Source of the DNA: Desulfovibrio sp. Dsv1
Lineage (GTDB): Bacteria > Desulfobacterota > Desulfovibrionia > Desulfovibrionales > Desulfovibrionaceae
Length of the DNA: 16,738 bases
Reading direction: 5' to 3'
Assembly: GCA_000403945.1 (NCBI GenBank)
Contig: APFI01000101.1
Span: 1 to 16,738, forward strand
A program made the position numbers and the translations under genes. Numbering within the stretch: the first letter of the stretch is position 1; each line of letters starts with the position of its first letter. The notes beneath the pieces were generated by a model. It ran no database searches, was not told where the DNA came from, and saw nothing but the letters and a program-made list of their open reading frames with translations. Shown piece by piece: positions 6,750 to 14,121 of this stretch.

Positions 6750-7409
6750 TTGTCTCAGGTCAAGACATACAGCGCCCAGGCCATTGCCTACATCAAAGGG
6801 CGTCTGCTGGACGGCACGCTTGCGCCCGGCGACCCCATCCGCGAAATCGAGATCGCCGAATACCTCGGCATCAGCCGGGGGCCGGTGCGTGACGCCCTGC
6901 AAAGCCTGCTGCAACAGGGCCTGGTCACGGGCCTGCCGCAGAAGGCCAAGTTCATCCGCCATCTTACGGTGCAGGAAATTGAGGACAGCTACTGTCTGGG
7001 CGGCACGCTGGAGGGGGCCTGTATTGTTCAGTCCCTAGAGCGCTGGGACGACAAGGCTTTGGCCGGGGTGGCGGAAATTCTGGCCGAAATGGAGCGCCAG
7101 AGCCGCGAAGCCGCCGGTCTGGCCGCGCTGAGCCAGATTGACGAGGCCTTTCACGATGCACTGCTGGCTCCCTGCCGCAACCGTTTGATGGCGGGCATCG
7201 CGCGCAATTCCTGCGCGCACATCTCCAAATTCCTCTATTACAAGTGCTGGGACACGCTCTTTTCGCCGCGTGAATTCTATCAGCGGCACAAAGTCATTTA
7301 CGACGCCGTGCGCGGGCGCGACGCCCGATATATCCAGCAGACCCTGCTGGAACATTACGCCGAATCCGGCCGCCGCCTGGGCATGGTCTGTGGCCGCCGG
7401 GAGGAGTGA
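6750..7409 (+). CDS. GntR-family transcriptional regulator, FadR/FCD subfamily
   Basis: This 219-residue DNA-binding regulator has an N-terminal winged helix-turn-helix (about residues 8-72, with GTLAPGDPIREIEIAEYLGISRGPVRDAL) and an all-helical FCD effector domain (about 78-212). Metal-ligand-type residues of the FCD domain are visible as DEAFH, QRHKVIYDAV and LLEHYAES. FCD regulators usually bind a small carboxylate or amino acid and control the adjacent catabolic genes. Here the likely targets are the symporter, racemase, lyase and antiporter genes upstream. The start is a TTG at 6750, chosen because GAGGAG lies 7 bases before it and no in-frame ATG or GTG fits better. The gene appears intact. 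Confidence 0.9.
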   Translation: MSQVKTYSAQAIAYIKGRLLDGTLAPGDPIREIEIAEYLGISRGPVRDALQSLLQQGLVTGLPQKAKFIRHLTVQEIEDSYCLGGTLEGACIVQSLERWDDKALAGVAEILAEMERQSREAAGLAALSQIDEAFHDALLAPCRNRLMAGIARNSCAHISKFLYYKCWDTLFSPREFYQRHKVIYDAVRGRDARYIQQTLLEHYAESGRRLGMVCGRREE

Positions 7410-7413
7410 ATTC

Positions 7414-7439
7414 CCGGCCGTTCAGTCTCTGACGGCCGG
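7414..7439. terminator. Hairpin between convergent genes
   Basis: CCGGCCGTTCAG (from 7414) pairs with CTGACGGCCGG (7429-7439) with one bulged T and a 3-base loop. It follows the GntR stop by 5 bases and overlaps the end of the convergent methyltransferase remnant, so it could serve both strands. No T-run is present on either side. Confidence 0.45.
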
Positions 7440-7964
7440 CAGCCGGATCCGCCGGTAATCGGCGATCCACCGTTCTCCATCCCAGAGACGCGATCGCCAC
7501 ACCGCGAAAGATGCTCGTTTGCTCCGTGTGTTCAAAACCGGCCAGATCCTCGGCGAAAAACTGTTCCAGCCAGAGGACGAGACAAGCTTCGCCGCCGGAC
7601 AGGGGCGTGGGGCGGCCGTAGTCCTCAATGTGCCGGACCTTGAAGCCCGCTGTTTCCAGCTTTTAGCGGTATGCCGCCGGAGTGGGGAAATGGGAGAAGG
7701 GTTCGGCGCGATTCCGACCGCATCCAGAACATGGTATTCCGGACCAGGATATGTTTCGCGCGCCACTCGGATCATGGCGGCGGACTGGTCCACGCCGGCC
7801 ATCTGTGCGGCTTTCCCGGCTTGGGCGGCGGTCAGCTCGCTGGCGCCACATCCGAAATCCAGAATACACTGGTCTGCGTCCTCCGGGACGCAAACCAGCA
7901 GATTTTTGCCGTATTCGGCCACAAAACCGTGGCTTTTGCTGTAAAGAGCGGCGTTCCAATCCAT
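7422..7964 (-). pseudogene. SAM-dependent class I methyltransferase, decayed
   Basis: The first 90 or so codons from ATG 7964 read as a normal methyltransferase N-terminus: MDWNAALYSKSHGFVAEYGK, the SAM-binding motif I ILDFGCGASELTAAQA (about residues 34-49) and GVDQSAAMIRVARE. After HVLDAV the expected central segment, which would carry motifs II and III, is missing. The C-terminal family sequence then continues in a different frame: FSHFPTPAAYR, a TAA stop, KLETAGFKVRHIEDYGRPTPLSGGE and LWLEQFFAEDLAGFEHT. It returns to the first frame for LWDGERWIADYRR at the end. So there is one internal deletion, one stop and at least one further frameshift. It starts 15 bases after the DHH gene and was probably the last gene of that operon. 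Confidence 0.8.
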
Positions 7965-7979
7965 GATTTTCCAGCGCGG

Positions 7980-9014
7980 TCAGGCTTTGGCGGCGAGCTG
8001 GGCTAATTCCGGGGGATGGGGCTTGGGACGCAGCTTGCGGGTCTGCAGGCGTTGCTGCACGAAATCGGCGGGGTTGACGCCCTGGGGCACGGCGGAAAGC
8101 GGGAATTCCGCCCGGCCAAGATTGCGGTGTCCTCCGGCGGTGCCCACGTCGTAAAAGCATGCGTCGGCCAGACGGCCGATGTCCCGTCCCCCGTCGCCCC
8201 GGAAGATCACGATCACGGTCTTGTCCACAATGCCGCTGACCGCAATCCATTTCAGGCCGTGCACTCTGGTGAAAAAGTCGGCTATGGCCACCAGCAGATC
8301 AGCGCTGTTGATCTCGTTGAGCGTGGCGTGGGCGCCGCCGCCCCGGCAATCGGTGAGCGTGCGGAAGGCGCGCGAAAAGAGCGGCAGCCAGGCGCGCAGA
8401 TATTCGCTGCGAATGATCCGGCGCAGTAAGCCGGTATCCGCATGATGGGAAAGCCACTGGTAGGCGCGTAGGTCGTCCTCGCCGCCGGAGCGCTCAAAGA
8501 CCGCCGTATCCGTGCGGATGCCGTAGAGCAGGGCTGTGGCCAAGCGCGGGCTGGGGCGCACGCGCAGGGCCTGGAGAAAGCGGGTCATCATGGTGCTGGT
8601 GGCCCCGACGCCGGGCCGGATGTCGCAGAAAATCGCGGGGCCTACCGCGCCCGTGAGGTCCGTCAGCGGGTGGTGGTCGATGATCAGATCATAGGACAGG
8701 CCCGCAAAGGCCTTGCTGTGTGCCGGCTGGGAGTCCACCATGCCGAAGCGGTTGAACTGTCCCGCCTTTTCCGGCTGCCAAGGCTTGGCCGGGATGCGCA
8801 GGTAACGGACCATGGCCAGATTGTCCGGCCGGGTCACCTCGTTGATGCGCATGATGTCCACGCTGTGCACCTTGTGCAGCATGAGCCGTTTGAGCGCCAT
8901 GGCCGAGGCTAGGGCGTCCGGGTCGGCGTTGATCATAACGCACCAGCGGTCGTCCTTGTCCAGATTCTGCCGCCATTGCTTGAAACTGACGATATATTCG
9001 GCATTGGCCGGCAT
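7980..9014 (-). CDS. DHH-family phosphoesterase (NrnA-like)
   Basis: This 344-residue cytoplasmic phosphoesterase binds two metal ions, probably Mn2+. The DHH domain shows NADPDALASAMAL (Asp31 and Asp33), VDSQPAH (Asp94), the name-giving Asp113-His114-His115, GATSTMMTRFL and GIRTDTAVF (Asp169). A DHHA1-like C-terminus has TAGGHRNLGRAEFPL. NrnA-type relatives degrade nanoRNAs and dephosphorylate 3'-phosphoadenosine 5'-phosphate. The first motif lacks the His usually found four residues before its first Asp (Met27 here), so the exact activity is uncertain. The ATG at 9014 has AAGGAG 5 bases before it; an upstream in-frame start at 9110 would overlap cbiR and has less support. The gene lies 34 bases after the cbiR stop. 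Confidence 0.85.
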   Translation of the reverse strand: MPANAEYIVSFKQWRQNLDKDDRWCVMINADPDALASAMALKRLMLHKVHSVDIMRINEVTRPDNLAMVRYLRIPAKPWQPEKAGQFNRFGMVDSQPAHSKAFAGLSYDLIIDHHPLTDLTGAVGPAIFCDIRPGVGATSTMMTRFLQALRVRPSPRLATALLYGIRTDTAVFERSGGEDDLRAYQWLSHHADTGLLRRIIRSEYLRAWLPLFSRAFRTLTDCRGGGAHATLNEINSADLLVAIADFFTRVHGLKWIAVSGIVDKTVIVIFRGDGGRDIGRLADACFYDVGTAGGHRNLGRAEFPLSAVPQGVNPADFVQQRLQTRKLRPKPHPPELAQLAAKA

Positions 9015-9048
9015 GGCATCTCCTTCTCCCTTGCTCCGTAGGGGCGGA

Positions 9049-9846
9049 TTACGTCTGTGCGTCGGCGGTGGGGGCCAGCGCTGCCAGCACCGGCAGCGAG
9101 GCCGCCACACCCGGCCAGTGAAAAATTTCCGCCAGATGTACGGCCGCGCGCGGCAGCCGGGCCATAATGGCGGCCGCCGCGCGGCGTTGCGGCGGAGTGA
9201 ACTCCGTCAACGGAAGGTGTTCATCCCGCCTGCCGGGCGCGCTCCAGTGAACCAGGGCCGCCGTTTCCGGCAGCCCGGAATCCAGAAGACGGTTCTGAGC
9301 GTAGCCCAGGAGATGCCCTACGTCCAGACAGAACCCCAGTCCGTGGTCGGATAAAAAGTTTTTTCCCAATTCCAGCACATCGCTGGACTCCACGTTTTCC
9401 AGCAGCAGAGGCACGGGGCTGCGCGTCTGCCAGCGGAAGGCGAAGGCGCGCAGCAGGGCACGCTTGAGGGCCGGAGAACCTTCGGGCGGGTGCAGCACGG
9501 CTAGGCCCGGACTCAGGCGGGCCGCCTTGGCGCAGACCGCCAGGGCCAGATCCGCCACCGCCCCGGCTTCGGCCTTTGCCGTAGCGCCCGCGCCGGATGG
9601 CCAGGGCAGATCCACAGGCAGATGGACGTGGCAGCGCAACGGCAGGCCAGTTAGAACTGGCGGAATGTCCTTTTCGCCGTATTCCAGGCAGGCCCGGGTC
9701 TCGAAAAAGCAGAGGGCCGTTTCATCCACCCTGCCGCTGAGAAAATGCATGTTTTCGGCCACCGTGCCGGGCAGCACAAAGGAGGGCGCGGCCAGGCGGC
9801 CCGACAGCGGGTGGGTGGAGGGCGCTCTGGTCGGGATTTTGCTCAC
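9049..9846 (-). CDS. cbiR: Cobamide-remodelling phosphodiesterase CbiR (AP-endonuclease-2 / sugar isomerase fold)
   Basis: CbiR, described in Akkermansia, hydrolyses the nucleotide loop of scavenged cobamides so the cell can rebuild them with its preferred lower ligand. The 265-residue product opens with FVLPGTVAENMHFL. It keeps the metal-site-like residues of the TIM-barrel fold in order: Glu49 (CFFET), His73/His75 (CHVHLPVDLPW), His119 (VLHPPE), Glu150 (LLLENVE), Asp175/His178 (CLDVGHLLGY), His200 (HWSAPG), His210 (DEHLPL) and Glu240 (HLAEIFHW). The GTG start at 9846 overlaps the stop of the preceding ORF by 4 bases (GTGA), which indicates translational coupling. The same frame stays open further upstream to 10272, but that part is only the shadow of the sulfotransferase-like gene. 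The assignment rests on remembered family motifs; another AP-endonuclease-2 family enzyme is the alternative. Confidence 0.75.
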   Translation of the reverse strand: MSKIPTRAPSTHPLSGRLAAPSFVLPGTVAENMHFLSGRVDETALCFFETRACLEYGEKDIPPVLTGLPLRCHVHLPVDLPWPSGAGATAKAEAGAVADLALAVCAKAARLSPGLAVLHPPEGSPALKRALLRAFAFRWQTRSPVPLLLENVESSDVLELGKNFLSDHGLGFCLDVGHLLGYAQNRLLDSGLPETAALVHWSAPGRRDEHLPLTEFTPPQRRAAAAIMARLPRAAVHLAEIFHWPGVAASLPVLAALAPTADAQT

Positions 9847-10238
9847 GGCCGGACTCCGCACGGGGACGGAAGCGTCATGGCCGTCGCTTCGCGCCGCAAA
9901 GTCGTCGCCAAGCGGGCCAGACGCGGACTGTCCAGCAGCCGCCCGTCGGCTTCGTCCGCCGTCGGGCGCAGGGCCGCGAACAGGCGCGCGGCCAGAGCGT
10001 GCAGAACCTTCGCATCCGGGGTTTGCGAGCTCTGCCAAGTCAGATTCCGCCGGGTCAGCAGGGCCTTGTTGAAGACATAGAGTCCGGCGTCTTCGAAAAA
10101 TCCCTTGGGACTGCAGGGGGGCGCGGGCAACAGGTCGTCGCCCAGCGCGACCCCCAGAACCCGCAGGCCCCTGGCCAAAGCGCTGGTGCCGCTGCGGTGC
10201 ATGCCCAGCACCAGCACAAGACGGCCGGGGGCGTGCAT
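9843..10238 (-). CDS. Truncated sulfotransferase-family protein (N-terminal PAPS-binding part only)
   Basis: The 131-residue ORF starts as a sulfotransferase: LVLVLGMHRSGTSALARGL (residues 7-25) contains the 5'-phosphosulfate-binding loop, and DDLLPAPPCSPKGFFEDAGLYVFNKALL is the usual continuation. Recognisable sequence ends after LLDSPRLARL near residue 110. The rest of the fold, including the 3'-phosphate-binding region, is absent, so the protein is about half of normal length. It is either a deletion remnant or a small domain kept for another reason. ATG 10238 lies 9 bases after the peptidase stop, and its own stop overlaps the cbiR start, so it sits in the middle of an operon. Confidence 0.6.
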   Translation of the reverse strand: MHAPGRLVLVLGMHRSGTSALARGLRVLGVALGDDLLPAPPCSPKGFFEDAGLYVFNKALLTRRNLTWQSSQTPDAKVLHALAARLFAALRPTADEADGRLLDSPRLARLATTLRREATAMTLPSPCGVRP

Positions 10239-10247
10239 GTCTCTCGT

Positions 10248-13163
10248 CTACAGCAGGCGTTGCGCTGCCCATCCGTGGGCTTGCGCCGCTTCTTCGGTTT
10301 TGGGGCCGCCCAGCACGCAGATGGCCCCCTGCCGCGCGGCCTCGGCCAGCACATCCGCGAACTGGGTGAAATGCCGCTCCGTGGTGCTCAGGATTTCCTC
10401 GCGCATCCGCTGGCGGATTTCGTCCGTGTCTCCGGTCAGCCAGCGCGCCAAGGACTGGGAGCCTTTGGCGTCGGGCAGCAGATAGCTGTCCAGATCGCCC
10501 ACCGCGCCCACAATGGCCTGTGTCAGCTGGGCCTTGTCCGGCTTGAAGCCGCGCAGGAAATCGGTCATGCCGTCGTAGGCGGCTAGGGTCTGGTCCACGT
10601 TGGGATCACGGTAGGAGGCGCAGACCAAGGTGCCGCCCAGGCGGTCCAGCATGCAGGAGGCTCCGTAAGCCCCGCCGCACACGCGCACCTGCTCCCACAG
10701 ATAGCCCATGCGCAGATAACGCAGGATCACGCTGGCCGAACCGTGGTAGACATAGCCCTGATCATAGATATTGGCGGCCTTGCCCACGTAGTTGATCTGG
10801 GTCGGGGCCAGAAAAGCCTCGGCCTCGGGCAGGTCGCGCATGGGCGGGATTTCCCGGTTTTCGCGGGCTTCGGCGGGCCGTTGTGGCAGGGCCGCCAGCA
10901 GGCCGCGGGCCTTGTCCTGAGCCAAGGCCAGACCCTCGGCCTCGGCCGTGCAGTCGAAGACCGCGCCGGAACTTGCCACGATCAGGCCGCGCAATTCCTC
11001 CAGATCGGTCAGCAGGGCTTCCGGCTCTTTATCCAGCTGTTCCAGCATGCCGCGCACCGAGGCCAGATAGCTCAGGCCGCCGGTGCGCTCGGCCAGAGCG
11101 CCCGCGCCGGTGAAGCGGGCGCGCAACCGCGTGCTCACTGCGGTATGCCCGGCGGCCTGCAGGCAGTGCTCCAGGCGGGCCTTGTCCTCCAGCAGCATCT
11201 GTTTGAGGCGTTCGCGGGCCACAGCCGGGTCGCGGGGGGGCTCCAGCAGAATTTCGTGGAAGATGCCGAAGAGGTCCGTAATCTTGTCGTAGACCGCTTT
11301 GCCCGCCAGACTCAGATAGCTGACGGTGCGCCGCTGCTCCCTGGTGGCGCCCAGCAGTGTGCTGGCCCCCACGCCGCCGGTCTTGGCCGCTATGTATGCG
11401 CCCAGTTGCGTGAAGTCACGCCGGGCCGTGCCCAGTTCGGTGAGGGAACGGGCGAAGAGCGGCAGCAGGGAGATCAGGCGCTCGGGCAGGCCTTTCAGAG
11501 GCAGGAGCAGCGTGGCGTAGGCAATGCCCTGGGTGGGCAGCTCGTGGCTCAGGCAGACTTCCGGCAAACGCGACTCGGAGCGCGGAATGGGCGTGTTGCG
11601 GAGGGGCAGGTCTTGCAGACCCAGAGCCGGGATGCTGGCCAAGGCTTCCGGGCTGTCCGGCGCGGTCTGGGCCTCCTGCAGGCGACGGGTTTCCTTCACC
11701 AGGGCCGCGCGTTGTCCCGGTCCGGCCTCCTCTTGGACGGCGGCCAGACGGGCGGCCTCGGCCTCGTTGCGGGCTTTGCCCAGGTTCGCGTCCGGCAGCA
11801 GGACCACTGTGGCCCGGTGCCCATTGTCCAGGAACCATTGGCGGATGGCCTGCTCAAAAATTTTTTCGCCTCTGGCCAGACGGTCCTTGATATCCCTGAG
11901 CGGAGCTTCCCAAGCCAGCGGGGCCAAGGGATCGCCGTCATACAGCCAAGTGGACAGGGCCTGGATCATGGCCGCCAGCCCGCGCGGGAAGCGGCCGGAA
12001 TTGTTCTCCCGGTAGGCGAATTCCACACTGTTCACCGCCGCTTCCACGGCCGCCGGGTCGATGCCTTCCCCGGCCAGTTGGGCCAGCACGTCGAAAATCA
12101 GCAGTTCGGCCTTCTGCACGTCGTCGGGGGCCACGCCCTTGAGGCCCGTGGAATAGTACATCTGGCGCAGATCCGTCTCTAGGCCGCAGCCCGTGGTGTC
12201 CTCGCCCAGGCCGGAGCCGATCAGGGCCTTGCGCAGCGGCGAGCCGGGCAAGCCTTCCAGAATGTGCTCCAGCATTTCCATGAGCAGGGCCTGACGCGCG
12301 TCGCCGCGCTCGCCCAGCAGCCAGTTGACCGTGAACAGGGCGCGCTTTTCGCCTTCGGATGCCGCATAAGGCACCTCGATGAGGCGCGGCATGTCCCGGC
12401 GTGGCTGCAGGGGCACGGCGGAATCTGCGGGCCGGGCCGCATAGCCTTGCAGGGCCGCGTCCAGCATGCGCAGGCGCTCGTCCTCCGGGTCGTCGCCCCA
12501 GAAGAAGAAGCGGGTGTTGCTCGGGTGGTAGTAACGGCTGTGGAAATCGTGAAAAGCCTGATAGGTCAGGTCCGGGATGCGCTCAGGGTTGCCGCCGGAG
12601 TCCAAGCTGTACAGCGTGTCCGGGAACAGGGCATGCTGGCTCTGTTCGGCCAGTACGGAGTCCGGCGAGGAGTACACGCCCTTCATTTCATTGTAGACCA
12701 CGCCCTTGTAGGTCCAGGGGCTGTCGGCGCTTTCGGCCTCCACGTGCCAGCCTTCCTGGCGGAAGATGTCCTCGCTGATGCGCGGGTGGAAGACCGCGTC
12801 GATATAGACGCTGACGAGATTGTAAAAGTCGCGCAGATTGGCGCTGGCCACCGGATAGCAGGTCTTGTCCGGAAAGGTGAAGGCGTTGAGAAAGGTTTGC
12901 AGGGAACCCTTGAGCAGCTCCACGAAAGGCTCCTTGACCGGATACTTCTCCGAGCCGCAGAGCACCGAATGCTCCAGAATGTGGGCCACGCCCGTGGAAT
13001 CCGTGGGCGGCGTGCGGAAGCTCACGCCGAAGCATTTATTTTCGTCCGCGTTGGTCACGGAGAGCAGTTGCGCGCCCGTGACCCTGTGCCGCCAGAGGCG
13101 GGCCGTGCCGCCCACTTCCGCCATGTCTCGTTCCGTGAGCAGGATGAAGCCGTGTTTATCCAT
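10248..13163 (-). CDS. Presequence-protease-like M16C metallopeptidase (PreP/insulinase family)
   Basis: This zinc peptidase of 971 residues, the full family length, encloses and degrades short unstructured peptides. The inverted zinc motif HILEH occupies residues 61-65 (His61, Glu64, His65), with the distal ligand Glu159 in VVYNEMKGVYS. The stretches CGSEKYPVKEPFVELLKGSLQTFLNA and FPDKTCYPVASANLRDFYNLVSVYIDAVFHP match PreP. M16C-associated and C-terminal inactive domains follow, including GKAANIYDQGY and the GGAYGASCMLDR segment near the end. No signal peptide is seen, so it is probably cytoplasmic. ATG 13163 follows AAGGAT. It is the first intact gene of the minus-strand operon. The long open frames opposite it reflect codon bias. 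Confidence 0.93.
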   Translation of the reverse strand: MDKHGFILLTERDMAEVGGTARLWRHRVTGAQLLSVTNADENKCFGVSFRTPPTDSTGVAHILEHSVLCGSEKYPVKEPFVELLKGSLQTFLNAFTFPDKTCYPVASANLRDFYNLVSVYIDAVFHPRISEDIFRQEGWHVEAESADSPWTYKGVVYNEMKGVYSSPDSVLAEQSQHALFPDTLYSLDSGGNPERIPDLTYQAFHDFHSRYYHPSNTRFFFWGDDPEDERLRMLDAALQGYAARPADSAVPLQPRRDMPRLIEVPYAASEGEKRALFTVNWLLGERGDARQALLMEMLEHILEGLPGSPLRKALIGSGLGEDTTGCGLETDLRQMYYSTGLKGVAPDDVQKAELLIFDVLAQLAGEGIDPAAVEAAVNSVEFAYRENNSGRFPRGLAAMIQALSTWLYDGDPLAPLAWEAPLRDIKDRLARGEKIFEQAIRQWFLDNGHRATVVLLPDANLGKARNEAEAARLAAVQEEAGPGQRAALVKETRRLQEAQTAPDSPEALASIPALGLQDLPLRNTPIPRSESRLPEVCLSHELPTQGIAYATLLLPLKGLPERLISLLPLFARSLTELGTARRDFTQLGAYIAAKTGGVGASTLLGATREQRRTVSYLSLAGKAVYDKITDLFGIFHEILLEPPRDPAVARERLKQMLLEDKARLEHCLQAAGHTAVSTRLRARFTGAGALAERTGGLSYLASVRGMLEQLDKEPEALLTDLEELRGLIVASSGAVFDCTAEAEGLALAQDKARGLLAALPQRPAEARENREIPPMRDLPEAEAFLAPTQINYVGKAANIYDQGYVYHGSASVILRYLRMGYLWEQVRVCGGAYGASCMLDRLGGTLVCASYRDPNVDQTLAAYDGMTDFLRGFKPDKAQLTQAIVGAVGDLDSYLLPDAKGSQSLARWLTGDTDEIRQRMREEILSTTERHFTQFADVLAEAARQGAICVLGGPKTEEAAQAHGWAAQRLL

Positions 13164-13217
13164 GTATGGGTATCCTTGCGCTTGAGTTCGTTGTCGGGGT
13201 CATAAACCGGCAGGCAC

Positions 13218-13245
13218 ACTATAGCGATGGAACACGGCTTTGAAA
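13218..13245 (-). promoter_or_regulatory. Candidate promoter for the PreP operon
   Basis: On the minus strand TTTCAA (13240-13245) is followed after 16 bases by TATAGT (13218-13223), a 5/6 match to the -10 element, about 55 bases before the peptidase start. It lies in the 121-base gap after the broken small gene, so the peptidase can be transcribed independently of it. Confidence 0.5.
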
Positions 13246-13284
13246 AGGGGCCGGGCCGTCCATGCCGGCTATCGGTGAAGCATA

Positions 13285-13843
13285 TTAGATATGCGCCCGG
13301 ACCACACCGACGGGTTCCCCCGGCATGGGGGTGAATTCTTTCACAAATTCCGGTCTGAGCGGTTCCATCTCCCAGAATTCAAAGCCGATCCGGCTGAATT
13401 CCCACAGCGTGTCAGCCTGTGGTTCCGGATATCGGACGCCGCACCGCACAACGGACATTTTACAGGCGGAAAACCGTCCGCCCCATACCAGTCGCCTCCC
13501 CATATCATAAAAGTATCTCTCCACATCCTTTCCGCAGGTCGGGCAATGCGCGCTTTTCAGCCCGCCTTCCAGATTGGTGAAAACGTCTTTGCCGTCATGC
13601 TTCTGTATGCCGAAGCCACAGGTAGACAAGCTCCTGTCCGTGTCGCCCGCCATACGCAGGGAACCGGAACGGCGTAAAACGCCTCCGTCCCTTTCGGTGA
13701 AAACGGTGTCGCTTTTTTCCCTTTCAATCCAGCCCCTTTCCTGCATCCAGCATCCAACCGGCCATGCGCTTTTCCATGTCGTCCTGTTCATCCGGGTCTA
13801 TGCCGAGGCACCCCGGAACCAGGGTAATATAGCTGTAGCCCAT
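13285..13843 (-). pseudogene. Small Cys-containing protein of unknown function, broken by one extra base
   Basis: A start at ATG 13843 with a near-perfect AGGAGG 6 bases before it gives MGYSYITLVPGCLGIDPDEQ and MAGWMLDAGKG, then stops at 13724. The next frame carries on smoothly with WIEREKSDTVFTERDGG and runs to a stop at 13285. Removing one G from the GGGG run (plus strand CCCC, 13733-13736) would join both into a protein of about 185 residues. It holds an AHCPTCGKD pair of cysteines, a second AC...RCG pair that could complete a small metal site, and a FWEMEPLRPEFVKEF segment near the end. I do not recognise a function. Either the gene is recently inactivated or the base call is wrong. Confidence 0.6.
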
Positions 13844-13877
13844 GGAAGCCTCCTGTGCGCTGTATGGAGCGAAACTG

Positions 13878-13906
13878 ATCATAATGGGCTTTTTCCTGTT
13901 TGTCAG
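13878..13906 (-). promoter_or_regulatory. Candidate promoter for the small Cys-containing gene
   Basis: On the minus strand CTGACA (13901-13906) is followed after exactly 17 bases by TATGAT (13878-13883). Both boxes match 5 of 6 consensus positions. The start codon lies about 35 bases downstream, so this gene still has an intact promoter and ribosome site although its frame is broken. Confidence 0.6.
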
Positions 13907-13958
13907 TCGGGCCCGGAGGGGGAGTAGCCGCTCGTTCCGGACCGTGCCGGGCATACTC

Positions 13959-13987
13959 TTGCCATATTCCCGGCTTTGGGCTATAGA
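13959..13987 (+). promoter_or_regulatory. Candidate sigma-70 promoter of rpsB-tsf
   Basis: TTGCCA (13959-13964) and TATAGA (13982-13987) are separated by 17 bases. This would start transcription near 13994 and give a GC-rich leader of about 128 bases before rpsB. It faces away from the minus-strand promoter 50 bases to the left. Confidence 0.6.
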
Positions 13988-13993
13988 GGCTCT

Positions 13994-14121
13994 CCCATTA
14001 CGCACACTTCGGCGGATCCCGGGGTGCCCGTGCCGCGGATGCGCGTCGTGTCCGGCCCACGGCGGGTGAAGGGAGCCACACAAACCGGAGTGGAGGAAAC
14101 AAAACCCATTGGAGGCTCACA
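13994..14121 (+). promoter_or_regulatory. rpsB 5' leader, possibly autoregulatory
   Basis: About 128 bases separate the predicted transcription start from the rpsB ATG. No open frame of note is present. In several bacteria S2 represses its own messenger through a structured leader, and the length fits. I cannot match a known S2 leader motif by eye. GGAGG (14111-14115) is the ribosome site, 6 bases before the start. Confidence 0.3.

Noticed and set aside
9847..10272. N-terminal extension of the cbiR frame up to 10272
   Set aside because: The extension is Arg/Gly/Pro-rich shadow sequence of the sulfotransferase-like ORF; family similarity begins only after GTG 9846.
10743..12182. Plus-strand open frame of 479 codons
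   Set aside because: It is the complement of the intact PreP-like peptidase; it is rich in Gln, Gly and Ala as expected from codon bias and shows no domain.
12264..13205. Plus-strand open frame of 313 codons
   Set aside because: It is antisense to the N-terminal half of the peptidase and shows no domain or ribosome site.
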